From the NCBI GenBank assembly GCA_016278585.1, contig JADQBO010000018.1:1-13377 (forward strand): a stretch of 13,377 nucleotides of DNA, read 5' to 3'. Positions 1-7,930 of this stretch are shown in pieces (positions within the stretch are counted from its first letter, which is position 1; every line of letters begins with the position of its first letter). The position numbers were made by a program, and so were the translations under genes. The notes beneath the pieces are model-generated. The model saw only the letters and a program-made list of their open reading frames with translations, was not told the DNA's origin and made no database searches. The DNA is from Desulfosporosinus sp. (lineage in GTDB: Bacteria; Bacillota; Desulfitobacteriia; Desulfitobacteriales; Desulfitobacteriaceae).

Positions 1-1397
1 ATCTGTCGTGCGATCGGGGCGGCAGTTCCTCCTCCGGTTCCTCCATTTTCAACAATAACGGCAATCGCGATCTGCGGTTGGTCTGCAGGTGCAAACGCAA
101 TATACCAAGCATGGGTCAGAACGTTTCCGCCAGGCTCCGCAGACCCAGTCTTACCCGCAACTTGGACACCAGGCAAAGCTCCTGGGGCAGCCGTCCCGTC
201 CGTTACTGCACTGACCATAGCACTATTAATCTTATCCGCTTCCTCTATGGAAAGTGCGGTTAGCCAAGGCCGGGGTTTGTATTCGAATAGAGTCGTTTGA
301 GAGGGATCTAGAACTCTTTCAATAAGATGAGGGGTCATTATCACCCCATGATTTGCAATTCCTGCTGTCATTAGCGCCATATGAAAAGGCGTAACTAGAA
401 CCTCCCCTTGTCCAAAGGTACTAGCAGCGAGTAAGTTTGTATTTAACGACGATGGGTTCTTTGCTTCCTTCGTAATTGAGCTACTTGGTACATTCAATTC
501 GAAGGGAATTTTTTCCCCAAATCCAAATCCTTTAACCACTGAAAGAAACGTTTCATCCCCTGCCTGAACCCCAAATGTCGCAAAATACGTATTACAGGAT
601 TCTGCCAAAGCCATATTATAATTAACCCAACCATGTGCTTTGTCATTTTGTTCCCGGATAACTTGTCCGTTAATAATGGTTGACCCTTGACACTCGTATA
701 AATCCGTAGTATTCATACCGCTTCGTAATAAGGCTGCTGAGGAGACCACTTTCATGGCTGATCCTGGTGGAAAGAGGGAAAAATAACGGTGTTCAAGGGG
801 CCTTTCCTTTTCACTAAGGGGTTTTTCTTCTTCCTCGCTTAAAATTGTATCCCAATGTTGGTCAAGGTTTGTGGGATTAAAACTGGGTTGGCTTACCATG
901 GCTAAGATTTCTCCTGTTCGAGGATCTAGAGCCACCACAGACCCCATTTTCCCTTTGAGTGCGTTATAGGCGATACTCTGGAGACGTGAATCCAAGGTGA
1001 GCACCACGTCATCTCCATGGCGTGGCAGCGCAAAAAGTTGCTGAATTGCTTGGGTGGGCGTAGCCTTCTTGATACCCAGCAACCAGTCTGCCAAGCTTCC
1101 TTCCAGACCGGAAGCACCAAGTTTTAAAGAAGAATAACCAAGAACCGGTTCAAACATTTCCCCTTTGGGATAAACTCGAACTTTTTTTCCCCCGGAAACT
1201 TGAGTTTGTGCTATTATTTCGCCGTTACGATCAAAAATTCCTCCCCGAGTCACGCGGTTCTCCATAAGAATCAACCGACGATTAGCAGGGTTTTCTAACA
1301 ATGTATCCGCTCGAACAACCTGCCAATAGACTAAACCCAGACTGAGCATGAGAAAACTGAAGGCCATACCTAATGCCACCTGACGTACTCCTCGCAT
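1..1397 (-). CDS. pbpA: Class B penicillin-binding protein (PbpA type), 3' end cut by window edge
   Basis: Monofunctional transpeptidase that cross-links peptidoglycan outside the membrane, probably with the SEDS protein encoded just upstream. The 465 residues in the window (my own translation) start MRGVRQVALG with one N-terminal membrane anchor (about residues 7-28). A class B N-terminal motif RGGIFDRNGE follows at 51-60. The transpeptidase domain has all three catalytic motifs: S213-A-M-K216 (SxxK, nucleophile S213), S267-C-N269 (SxN) and K416-T-G418. The frame is open to base 1, and from family length probably only the last 10-30 residues are missing. There are no PASTA repeats in the visible part. 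The ATG overlaps the TAA stop of the upstream SEDS gene by one base (TAATG), a sign of translational coupling. Order and size match actinobacterial PbpA rather than a sporulation SpoVD; that assignment is inference. Confidence 0.93.
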   Translation of the reverse strand, partial: MRGVRQVALGMAFSFLMLSLGLVYWQVVRADTLLENPANRRLILMENRVTRGGIFDRNGEIIAQTQVSGGKKVRVYPKGEMFEPVLGYSSLKLGASGLEGSLADWLLGIKKATPTQAIQQLFALPRHGDDVVLTLDSRLQSIAYNALKGKMGSVVALDPRTGEILAMVSQPSFNPTNLDQHWDTILSEEEEKPLSEKERPLEHRYFSLFPPGSAMKVVSSAALLRSGMNTTDLYECQGSTIINGQVIREQNDKAHGWVNYNMALAESCNTYFATFGVQAGDETFLSVVKGFGFGEKIPFELNVPSSSITKEAKNPSSLNTNLLAASTFGQGEVLVTPFHMALMTAGIANHGVIMTPHLIERVLDPSQTTLFEYKPRPWLTALSIEEADKINSAMVSAVTDGTAAPGALPGVQVAGKTGSAEPGGNVLTHAWYIAFAPADQPQIAIAVIVENGGTGGGTAAPIARQ

Positions 1398-2680
1398 TAT
1401 GTTGCATACTCCCTTCCCCTATTCCTGGTATTGTGGGAACTGACCGCAGTAGCGTTGGAAATATTTAACAAAACCCCCAGTAAAATAAAGTGCACTAACA
1501 GGGAACTGCCACCATAACTTACCCAAGGAAGAGGAATCCCTGTCAAAGGCAGAAGCTTTGTAACCCCAGCAAGAATAATCAAGGTTTCGGTACCAAGGAG
1601 AATTCCAATTCCCGCGGCTAGGATTTGCCCAAAGCGATCCTTAGCTCTAAGACTTATGGCAAAAGCTCTCATAACAACAATCAAGAAGAGTACCAGTACT
1701 GCCATGGCTCCGGCAAAGCCCAGCTCCTCTGCGATGACAGAAAAGATAAAATCACTAATCGCCACCGGTACAGTCGATGCCCCAATGCCATTACCTAATC
1801 CAGTCCCTAGGATTTTCCCTCCACCAATGGCAAAGAGGGATTGGGCAATTTGATATCCCATACCAGTAGGATCTTGCCATGGATCTAACCATACGGACAC
1901 TCTCACGCGAACATGACTAAAGAGCATATAACCTGCCGTTCCGGTTAGCAGAAAAATCGGCATAGATATTCCTAAATATAAGGTCCGCTCTGTCACAACA
2001 TACAGCATAAGTACAAAAAGCGCATAAAACACTAAGGCCGTTCCTAGGCTTCTCTGTGCAGCCAAAATTCCAAGCACGAAGGCCACCATAATCATAAATG
2101 GTCTCAAAGTCCGCCAATCAGGTAAAGAAAATTTCCCCCATTGTACTGTCCCAACACGCAGCAATTCTTCATTTTCTTCCAAATAAGTTGCCATGAATAA
2201 GAGCAAGGCTAGCTTAACAAACTCCTCTGGCTGAAACCCTATTCCTCCGATCCTAAATGAGCTTGTTGCTCCTCCCTGCTCGGAACCAAATAGAAGGGTT
2301 ACCAGCAACAAACCCACCGCTAATAGCCCCCAGATGTATCGAAATCTACCAAACTGACGATAATCTCTAATGGTCCATAATACAGCATAGAAAACGATCA
2401 GCCCAATATTTGCCCACCAAAACTGGTGCAAAGCTTCATAAGGATTAATTCTAACCACAAAAACAAGTCCTATCGCCATGATGGCTTGGACTACAGGCAA
2501 GATATAAGGATCCCCTTGATAATGGAAGAGTTGCTCCATTAAGCTCCCCAGGAGGACAATGATTGTAAAAATCAGCCCTTGCCAAATAAGACGGCTATGA
2601 TCACCGTCTAATTTGAGGAGGCTAAGTCCTAGCCACATCATCCCTAAGATTAGAATACGCAAGGTTAAACGCTGAATCAT
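1397..2680 (-). CDS. rodA: SEDS-family peptidoglycan glycosyltransferase, FtsW/RodA type
   Basis: Polytopic membrane protein of 427 residues that polymerises lipid II into glycan strands and normally works with a class B PBP, here encoded by the next gene. It has about ten hydrophobic segments. The SEDS signature is clear: WLDPWQDPTG at 264-273, holding the conserved aspartate region, then GTGLGNG at 292-298 and SDFIFSVIAEELGF at 309-322. The C-terminal PWVSYGGSS at 385-393 is typical of FtsW/RodA. The start MIQRLTLRIL is chosen because GGAG lies 7 bases upstream, overlapping the stop of the phosphatase gene. An ATG at 2728 in the same frame would bury 44 bases of that gene. The usual DLGT aspartate reads QRSLGT (S211). 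Context with FHA proteins and pbpA favours the RodA of the mycobacterial-type locus; FtsW naming is possible. Confidence 0.93.
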   Translation of the reverse strand: MIQRLTLRILILGMMWLGLSLLKLDGDHSRLIWQGLIFTIIVLLGSLMEQLFHYQGDPYILPVVQAIMAIGLVFVVRINPYEALHQFWWANIGLIVFYAVLWTIRDYRQFGRFRYIWGLLAVGLLLVTLLFGSEQGGATSSFRIGGIGFQPEEFVKLALLLFMATYLEENEELLRVGTVQWGKFSLPDWRTLRPFMIMVAFVLGILAAQRSLGTALVFYALFVLMLYVVTERTLYLGISMPIFLLTGTAGYMLFSHVRVRVSVWLDPWQDPTGMGYQIAQSLFAIGGGKILGTGLGNGIGASTVPVAISDFIFSVIAEELGFAGAMAVLVLFLIVVMRAFAISLRAKDRFGQILAAGIGILLGTETLIILAGVTKLLPLTGIPLPWVSYGGSSLLVHFILLGVLLNISNATAVSSHNTRNRGREYAT

Positions 2681-2684
2681 CGGC

Positions 2685-3403
2685 TTACTCCAAAATACAG
2701 CACAAGGCTGTGAAATTATCCGGGGCACCCCTCTCCAATGTAAGCTGTCTTAATTTCTCCAATCGTTCTTCCCAGGGGCTTGGTTCGAGAAATTCTTCCG
2801 TAAGTTCCTGGTCGCTGATCATATTGGAGAAACCGTCCGTACACAAAAGGAAAACATCTCCCATTTGCAAATCAATACTACGGCAATCCACGTTAATGGT
2901 TGGGTCTGCTCCAACAGCGCGCATCAAAACATTTCGTTGAGGGTGTTTCTTGGCTTCATCAAGGGAGATCTGTCCTACCCTCACGAGTTCTCCGACCAGC
3001 GAATGGTCTATCGTCAAAGGAGTTAAGGTCTCATTGCGCAAAGATACGCTCGACTGTCCCCAACGTGAGCAATAAAGATTTTTTCATTGCGGATTAGTAA
3101 TACTGTCAACGTTGTCCCCATGCCTGCTTTTTCCGGTTCAGTCGTTGAGGATTCATACACCACTCGATTCGCTTGAACGAAAGCTTCAATTAAACCATTT
3201 TCCAAGGCCTGATCTTCCAGCGCAGCAAGACGAGGAACCCACGTCTCTAATTCGTGTAAGGCAACAGAAGAGGCCACTTCTCCTGCTCGGTGTCCCCCCA
3301 TCCCATCAGCCACTGCATAGAGGGCTTCAGAGGATAACACTAGAAAAGAATCTTCATTATTCTTACGAATACACCCTTTTTCACTAAAGCTTAGAACTCT
3401 CAT
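2685..3403 (-). pseudogene. prpC: PP2C-type Ser/Thr protein phosphatase (PrpC/Stp/PstP type), frameshifted
   Basis: Homologue of the phosphatase that removes phosphate from proteins modified by PrkC/PknB kinases, dependent on Mn/Mg. The reading frame is broken. The 5' part (from ATG 3403, with GAGGTGG just upstream) encodes MRVLSFSEKG, DGMGGH at 33-38, GMGTT and HVGDSRAYL, then runs to an early stop at 3023-3025. The 3' part (3041-2685, other frame) continues with RNETLTPLTIDHS and has TDG and GAPDNFT, whose aspartates complete the metal site. Joining the two frames gives about 239 residues, the normal family length. One base appears missing in the T run near 3038-3044, where CTT-TGC should read CTn-TTG. 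No standard -1 slippery heptamer is in phase. The gene overlaps the upstream FHA gene by 20 bases. It is either a sequencing error or a genuine inactivating mutation. Confidence 0.88.
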
Positions 3404-3833
3404 TTTGCCACCTCGAGTATTGGAAGGTAATGCTTCCAATTTTTACATAGTCCCCAGCAACCATTTGTACTGGAGAATGGATCTGCTCTCCATTGACCCA
3501 AGTTCCATTGGTACTTCCTAAGTCTTCCACGATAGTTTGTCCTTTTTGTAACCGGAAAACAGCATGATCGATAGATGCAAAATGATCCGGTAAAACTATA
3601 TCATTATGCTTGCCGCGTCCAACCCGCAGCCCTTTCCCATCCACTTTAAAAATACGCCCTCTGGAGAGGGTTTCTCCTCCAGTAAGAACTTCTAAACGTC
3701 CGTATTCATGGGTCGCACGTTGAAAAACCCCCTTCAGTTGAAGATCTGCTAAAAGAGCCGTAAAAATACGAAAGATAAATAGATAGATAAGGGCGACAAA
3801 AACGAGTCGTCCTATGACTAAGATAAATTGCAT
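3384..3833 (-). CDS. fhaB: Membrane-anchored FHA-domain protein (FhaB/FipA type)
   Basis: A 149-residue phosphothreonine-binding adaptor. It has one N-terminal membrane segment (about residues 3-25), a short linker, then one FHA domain (about 68-138), the layout of mycobacterial FhaB/FipA. FHA landmarks are GRGKHNDIVL at 72-81, a Ser-x-x-His loop at S87-H90, and LGSTNGTWVNG at 105-115. The second loop reads SIDH where most FHA domains have SRxH. The domain should sit on the cytoplasmic side and bind proteins phosphorylated by a PknB/PrkC kinase. The start is supported by GGGGAGG nine bases upstream. It lies 54 bases after fhaA and its 3' end overlaps the phosphatase start, so the genes are probably co-translated. 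The FHA fold is certain; the partner is inferred. Confidence 0.9.
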   Translation of the reverse strand: MQFILVIGRLVFVALIYLFIFRIFTALLADLQLKGVFQRATHEYGRLEVLTGGETLSRGRIFKVDGKGLRVGRGKHNDIVLPDHFASIDHAVFRLQKGQTIVEDLGSTNGTWVNGEQIHSPVQMVAGDYVKIGSITFQYSRWQNESSKL

Positions 3834-3887
3834 ACCATCCTCCCCATCGAAAATAGAGGTTGAACCTACAAATTCTCCAACTTATCA

Positions 3888-4706
3888 TCACGTTAGAGGA
3901 GATCTTTGTATGACCAGTACACTTTGTCCGATGTTAATTCGATCTCCAGGAGCGGTTGTATGTCGAGTAATTCTTTGTCCATTAACAAACGTTCCGTTCG
4001 TGCTTCCCAAATCATCAAGCACCCAACCGTTCTCTCCCCCAGATGCAATCTTTAAATGTCTCCTTGAAATCTCAGGGTCATGTAGTACTAGGTCACATTG
4101 TCCATGGCGACCAATGATCACATCTTCATCCTGCAAAGAAAATGAATGACCAATATCGGGTCCTTCTATAATTTCGAGAAAGTAAGTTGAATTCCTTCTG
4201 AATACCTCCTCATCTGGTAAGTTTGTCTTGACATTTTCTCTGAAGATACTGGTGCTTTCGCGCCAATTCGATTGAATAGGTCGGACAAGTTCGTTATCTA
4301 GTTGATTATCTGTTTCTCCCTCTCCCCAGTCTACGACTATAGAGTCATCAAACTCTACTTCGATTACCATCTGTCGAGGGCTCACAGTTTCATCTGCATG
4401 TAATTCTATCGCAGGTTTAGTTAAAAAAGTGTACCCATTTCGTTCTGCTTCAGCGAATAAATACTTTGAGAGCTCTATCAGAAACGCATCCCCAAAACTT
4501 GCTATTGGCCCCCAATCGCTGGAATGGAGATAAACCCGGTAAATATTAGGTACATAAACTTGAGAAATGCTGATCTGCTTATTTCTAAGCATGGTCTTCA
4601 CTAGCTCTTTGGCAATTTCCACCGGTTGAAGGCGGGACGCACTTTTCTTAAAAGCTTCGGTAAAGAGGAATTCGGCCATCCCTTCAAATCGGGCCAATAG
4701 GCTCAT
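3888..4706 (-). CDS. fhaA: DUF3662 + FHA domain protein (FhaA type)
   Basis: A soluble protein of 272 residues. The N-terminal region (about 1-120, starting MSLLARFEGMAEFLFTEAFK) is the DUF3662/FhaA N-terminal domain. A polar, acidic linker (about 121-172) follows, then a C-terminal FHA domain (about 176-266). The FHA domain has intact phosphothreonine-binding landmarks: GR at 199-200, SRRH at 214-217 and LGSTNGTFVNG at 233-243. In actinobacteria FhaA is a kinase substrate that binds phosphorylated membrane partners such as the MviN/MurJ pseudokinase to restrain peptidoglycan synthesis. A similar role here is inference. The linker is shorter than the long disordered linker of mycobacterial FhaA. 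ATG overlaps the rlmN stop in an ATGA, and GGGAGG lies upstream, so translation is probably coupled to rlmN. Confidence 0.9.
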   Translation of the reverse strand: MSLLARFEGMAEFLFTEAFKKSASRLQPVEIAKELVKTMLRNKQISISQVYVPNIYRVYLHSSDWGPIASFGDAFLIELSKYLFAEAERNGYTFLTKPAIELHADETVSPRQMVIEVEFDDSIVVDWGEGETDNQLDNELVRPIQSNWRESTSIFRENVKTNLPDEEVFRRNSTYFLEIIEGPDIGHSFSLQDEDVIIGRHGQCDLVLHDPEISRRHLKIASGGENGWVLDDLGSTNGTFVNGQRITRHTTAPGDRINIGQSVLVIQRSPLT

Positions 4707-5767
4707 TTTAACTCACCCTCCCACTGTCGGCGAAGTTGACCGCAAGCTGCGTCAATATCTGTTCCCCGTTCTTCACGTGAAGAAACAGAAATTCCGGCAT
4801 CGTCTAACACCTGGGCAAACCTCTTTATCTTTTCTAGATCGGGACGCTCCATCCCGGTTCCGTCCACCGGGTTGATCGGAATCAAGTTGACATGTCCAAG
4901 CTGTCCCTTTAGCAATCGGGCAAGGGCTTCGGCCTCCTCCCATCTTGCATTCTCAGCAGTCAAGGCAACCTCAAAGGTGATTCGGCGATGGGTAATTTGG
5001 GTGTACTCCTGGCAGGCTGTCATAAGTTGGGCAAGTGGATAACGGCGATTCATAGGAATTAAATTATTTCTTATCGCATCTTGAGCTGCATGAAGAGATA
5101 CCGCTAAACCCACTTGAGGATTATCTTTCGCCAACTGGACAATTTTAGGCACGACTCCCGACGTTGAAATGGTCATCCGCCGCATACCGATATTCAATCC
5201 CTGAGCATCATTCAAAAGTTGAATTGACTTCAGAACCCGATCATAATTGAGTAAGGGTTCCCCCATACCCATAAAGACTATGTTGGTCACCTGAAATTCC
5301 GGATCTTCCTGTCGAACAAAATGGGTAATATCTAATACCTGGCCTACAATCTCTGCAACGCTTAGGTTTCTCCGGAATCCTTCTAACCCTGTAGCACAAA
5401 ATGCACACCCTACTGCGCATCCAGCTTGAGTAGAGACGCAAACGGTATGCCTATCCCGGGACTTCGTCCGCGCATAATCCATTAGGACACACTCAATCGT
5501 CTCGTTATCTTCAAGACGAAACAAGTACTTACGCGTACCATCCTTTGAACGTTGCTCGCGTAACCTTTCTAAAGCATAGAGATGCAAGTGACTACTTAAT
5601 GTTTGTCGGTCACTCTTCCCGATGTTTTTCATATCATCCCAGGAACGCACGGCTTTCTGTTGCACCCATTGGAACAATTGGATCGCCCGAAACCGTTTTA
5701 AACCTATCTTCTGACAGATCTCGATCAGTTCATCTTCTGAACAACCGCGCAACTCAATGTTTTCCAT
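4703..5767 (-). CDS. rlmN: Dual-specificity 23S rRNA / tRNA adenine-C2 methyltransferase RlmN
   Basis: Radical SAM enzyme of 354 residues that methylates C2 of A2503 in 23S rRNA and of A37 in some tRNAs. The 4Fe-4S cluster motif CX3CX2C is C117-AVG-C121-AF-C124. The two further catalytic cysteines of the family are present: C110 (in HTVCVSTQAGC) and C342 (in DAACGQLRRQ), the latter being the one that carries the methyl group. The glycine-rich SAM-binding motif MGMGEPLLN and the SLHA motif are also visible. The absence of the Cfr-type shortened N-terminus and the genomic context point to RlmN rather than the resistance enzyme Cfr. The start MENIELRGC follows GGGTGA, which is 12 bases upstream across an AT-rich spacer, so initiation may be only moderate. 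It is 30 bases from rsmB. Confidence 0.96.
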   Translation of the reverse strand: MENIELRGCSEDELIEICQKIGLKRFRAIQLFQWVQQKAVRSWDDMKNIGKSDRQTLSSHLHLYALERLREQRSKDGTRKYLFRLEDNETIECVLMDYARTKSRDRHTVCVSTQAGCAVGCAFCATGLEGFRRNLSVAEIVGQVLDITHFVRQEDPEFQVTNIVFMGMGEPLLNYDRVLKSIQLLNDAQGLNIGMRRMTISTSGVVPKIVQLAKDNPQVGLAVSLHAAQDAIRNNLIPMNRRYPLAQLMTACQEYTQITHRRITFEVALTAENARWEEAEALARLLKGQLGHVNLIPINPVDGTGMERPDLEKIKRFAQVLDDAGISVSSREERGTDIDAACGQLRRQWEGELK

Positions 5768-5797
5768 AATATATATTATTCACCCAATTCATCCCAG

Positions 5798-7156
5798 TTA
5801 AACTTCCCTACGACAGAATTTTGCTAAAAAGAATCCATCCATCCCATGACGATGGGGTAAAAGCTGTATCATTCCTTTACTTGCTTGCTGAATATCTCCG
5901 GGTTCCTCAAGAGTGAAGGGTAAAGCATCCACCAAGTTAACGGGTTCAAATTCCGGATGTGCTGAACGAAACGTCTTAACAAGTTCAAAATTTTCCTCCG
6001 GTTCGGTCGTACAAGTCGAGTAAACCAAAGTACCTCCCTCTTTAACACAAGAGGCAGCCCGTTCCAAGATAGCGAGTTGCAGTAAAGGCAAATCTTTAAG
6101 ATCTTGTTCTTCTTTCTGCCAGCGCAGGTCCGCCTTTCGTCTAATAACCCCCAGCCCAGAGCAAGGAACGTCAACTAACACACGATCTTGGGACTCAAGC
6201 CTTATTCCGGGTAAGTCTCGGGCATCTCCTAGTTGTGTCTGAATAATAGTAATACCGAGTTTTTGAGCTAACTGATCAATAAGTCCAAGTTTATGGGCAT
6301 AAACATCAAAGGCTAGGATTTCCCCTTGGTTTTGCATCATCTGGGCAAGATGCGTAGTTTTGCCACCCGGGGCACTACAGGCATCCAAGACCAATTGTCC
6401 TGGTTTTGGATCTACTACATGAGCAACTAGTTGTGAACTTTCATCTTGAACTGTAAAAAGTCCCTCACGAAAGCTTTCAAGTCGATCTAAGGCACCGAAA
6501 TCTTTAATCCTTAAACTCTCCGGAACTCGAGTTCCCAATTCTACCGTGATTCCCTCCCCGATTAGACGTTCCATTAATCCTTCGCGTGAGATCTTCAGTG
6601 TATTGGTACGAATCCAAGTTGGGGATGGCTCATTATTGGTTTTACACAAAGCTTCTGTTTCCTCAGCGCCCCAACGTTTTAACCACCGTTGAATCATCCA
6701 TTCAGGATGTGAATAGCGTACAGAAAGATAGCGTACCATTTCACGTTTTGAATCTGGCCAAGGAATATCCCAGCCCTTTTCCATAACCTTACGCAAGACA
6801 ACATTAACCAACCCCGTAAATTTGGGGAATTCTTTGGCTAGTTCCACACTTTCATTGACGGCTACCGCAGGGGGTACCTTATCAACAAAAAGCAATTGAA
6901 AAGCACCAATCCGCAAAATCGCCCGAACTTCATGGGGAAGGGATGACATTGGTTTGCTTAAATGCCGTCTTAGTGCATAATCTAAAGTCAATCTGTGTTT
7001 TAGGACACCATTCACTAACAGAGTCACTAATTGGCGATCTCTAGAATCCGCCAACCTAAGAATGCTTTTTTGTAAAAGAAGATTAGCGTACGCCCCTTCA
7101 ACTTCAACGCGCGTCAGCAAATGGACTGCCATTCCTCGAGCGGTCTCTTTAATCAT
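5798..7156 (-). CDS. rsmB: 16S rRNA (cytosine-967-C5)-methyltransferase RsmB
   Basis: Methylates C5 of C967 in 16S rRNA using SAM. In 452 residues it has an N-terminal NusB-like RNA-binding domain (about 1-130, with ARGMAVHLLTRVEVEGAYAN) and a C-terminal Rossmann methyltransferase domain. The SAM site is DACSAPGGKTTHL (258-270). The two conserved cysteines of RNA m5C methyltransferases are present: C332 in VDVPCSGLG (motif IV) and the nucleophile C382 in YSTCTTEPEEN (motif VI). Length is normal. The ATG lies within the 3' end of the upstream peptidase gene (8-base overlap), and the ribosome binding site GGGGGAGGAG is inside that gene, so the two are probably translationally coupled. Confidence 0.96.
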   Translation of the reverse strand: MIKETARGMAVHLLTRVEVEGAYANLLLQKSILRLADSRDRQLVTLLVNGVLKHRLTLDYALRRHLSKPMSSLPHEVRAILRIGAFQLLFVDKVPPAVAVNESVELAKEFPKFTGLVNVVLRKVMEKGWDIPWPDSKREMVRYLSVRYSHPEWMIQRWLKRWGAEETEALCKTNNEPSPTWIRTNTLKISREGLMERLIGEGITVELGTRVPESLRIKDFGALDRLESFREGLFTVQDESSQLVAHVVDPKPGQLVLDACSAPGGKTTHLAQMMQNQGEILAFDVYAHKLGLIDQLAQKLGITIIQTQLGDARDLPGIRLESQDRVLVDVPCSGLGVIRRKADLRWQKEEQDLKDLPLLQLAILERAASCVKEGGTLVYSTCTTEPEENFELVKTFRSAHPEFEPVNLVDALPFTLEEPGDIQQASKGMIQLLPHRHGMDGFFLAKFCRREV

Positions 7157-7838
7157 TACTCCTCCCCCGAGCTATCAGCATTAAACGTACTAACTGTAGC
7201 ACCGCTGCCAACGCAGCTGCTACATAGGTTAAGGCGGCAGCATTTAACACAGAGCGTGCGCCACGAACTTCATCGCTCACGATCATTCGTCCCTCCTGTA
7301 AAAGAGACATCGCTCGGCTGCTTGCATTATATTCTACGGGAAGGGTAATTACCTGAAAAAGTACAGCAAAGGCAAAGGCAAAAATACCCAGCTCAAGGAG
7401 CCAACCATAGGTCGGCACAAAAAGACCCGCTATGATTAAAAACGGAGCAGCCCCACTGCCAATATTGGCAACGGGAACAAACGAGGATCTGAGTTGCATT
7501 GGGAAATACCCTGACGCATGCTGTAATGCATGTCCCGTTTCATGAGCGGCTACTGCTATGGCTGATAGTGAGCTACCCTGATAAACGTCCTCACTAAGCC
7601 TAATTATCCTAGTTCGTGGGTCATAATGATCGGAAAGTTTCCCTCGAACCGGTTCTACACGTACATCATAAAGGCCGTTACTATTTAAGATACCTCGTGC
7701 AGCTTCGGCTCCCGTAATCCCTGATTGGGCACGAATTTTAGAGTAACGTTTAAACGACGAAGAAATCTTAAATTGAGCATATAAAGAGAGTAATATCGCA
7801 GGAATTAACAGAATCATAGTATAATCCCAAAAAAACAT
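7149..7838 (-). CDS. Membrane zinc metallopeptidase, YugP family (PF04298-like)
   Basis: A 229-residue integral membrane protein with an HExxH zinc-binding motif, H99-E-T-G-H103, in the stretch AVAAHETGHALQHASGY. The first 20 residues are hydrophobic (MFFWDYTMILLIPAILLSLY), and there are three more hydrophobic segments after the active site (about 120-145, 147-170 and 205-223). GITGAEAARGIL (40-51) and NGLYDVRVEPV (54-64) match the YugP/neutral zinc metallopeptidase family. The substrate is unknown in the family, and I assign none. The ribosome binding site AAAGGAGG lies 8 bases upstream and is among the strongest in the window, suggesting independent translation after a 92-base gap from fmt. 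Its placement between fmt and rsmB is inferred to be an operon habit of Clostridia rather than a functional link. Confidence 0.88.
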   Translation of the reverse strand: MFFWDYTMILLIPAILLSLYAQFKISSSFKRYSKIRAQSGITGAEAARGILNSNGLYDVRVEPVRGKLSDHYDPRTRIIRLSEDVYQGSSLSAIAVAAHETGHALQHASGYFPMQLRSSFVPVANIGSGAAPFLIIAGLFVPTYGWLLELGIFAFAFAVLFQVITLPVEYNASSRAMSLLQEGRMIVSDEVRGARSVLNAAALTYVAAALAAVLQLVRLMLIARGRSND

Positions 7839-7930
7839 AATCTAACCTCCTTTCAGATTTAGACCATAATTGTTCACGTTAAGTTCGATCCCGCACCCTT
7901 CAAGAAGTCCTCATTTAGTAAGAATTCTAT

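Noticed and set aside
926..1120. Short minus-strand open frame inside the PBP gene, and similar frames over other genes
   Set aside because: They lie within well-supported conserved genes in other frames and show no family resemblance or ribosome binding site.
2681..2728. Upstream ATG giving a 443-residue SEDS protein
   Set aside because: It would overlap the phosphatase 3' end by 44 bases with no ribosome binding site; ATG 2680 has GGAG 7 bases upstream.
3023..3045. Programmed -1 ribosomal frameshift in the phosphatase gene
   Set aside because: The zero frame reads TAT-CTT-TGC, with no X-XXY-YYZ heptamer in phase and no obvious downstream stimulatory hairpin; a lost T is simpler.
3404..3439. 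Upstream ATG extending the phosphatase by 12 residues
   Set aside because: The PP2C fold begins at MRVLSF, and GAGGTGG directly precedes ATG 3403.
7839..7930. Promoter for the zinc peptidase gene in the gap after fmt
   Set aside because: No -35/-10 pair stands out; only the strong ribosome binding site is supported.
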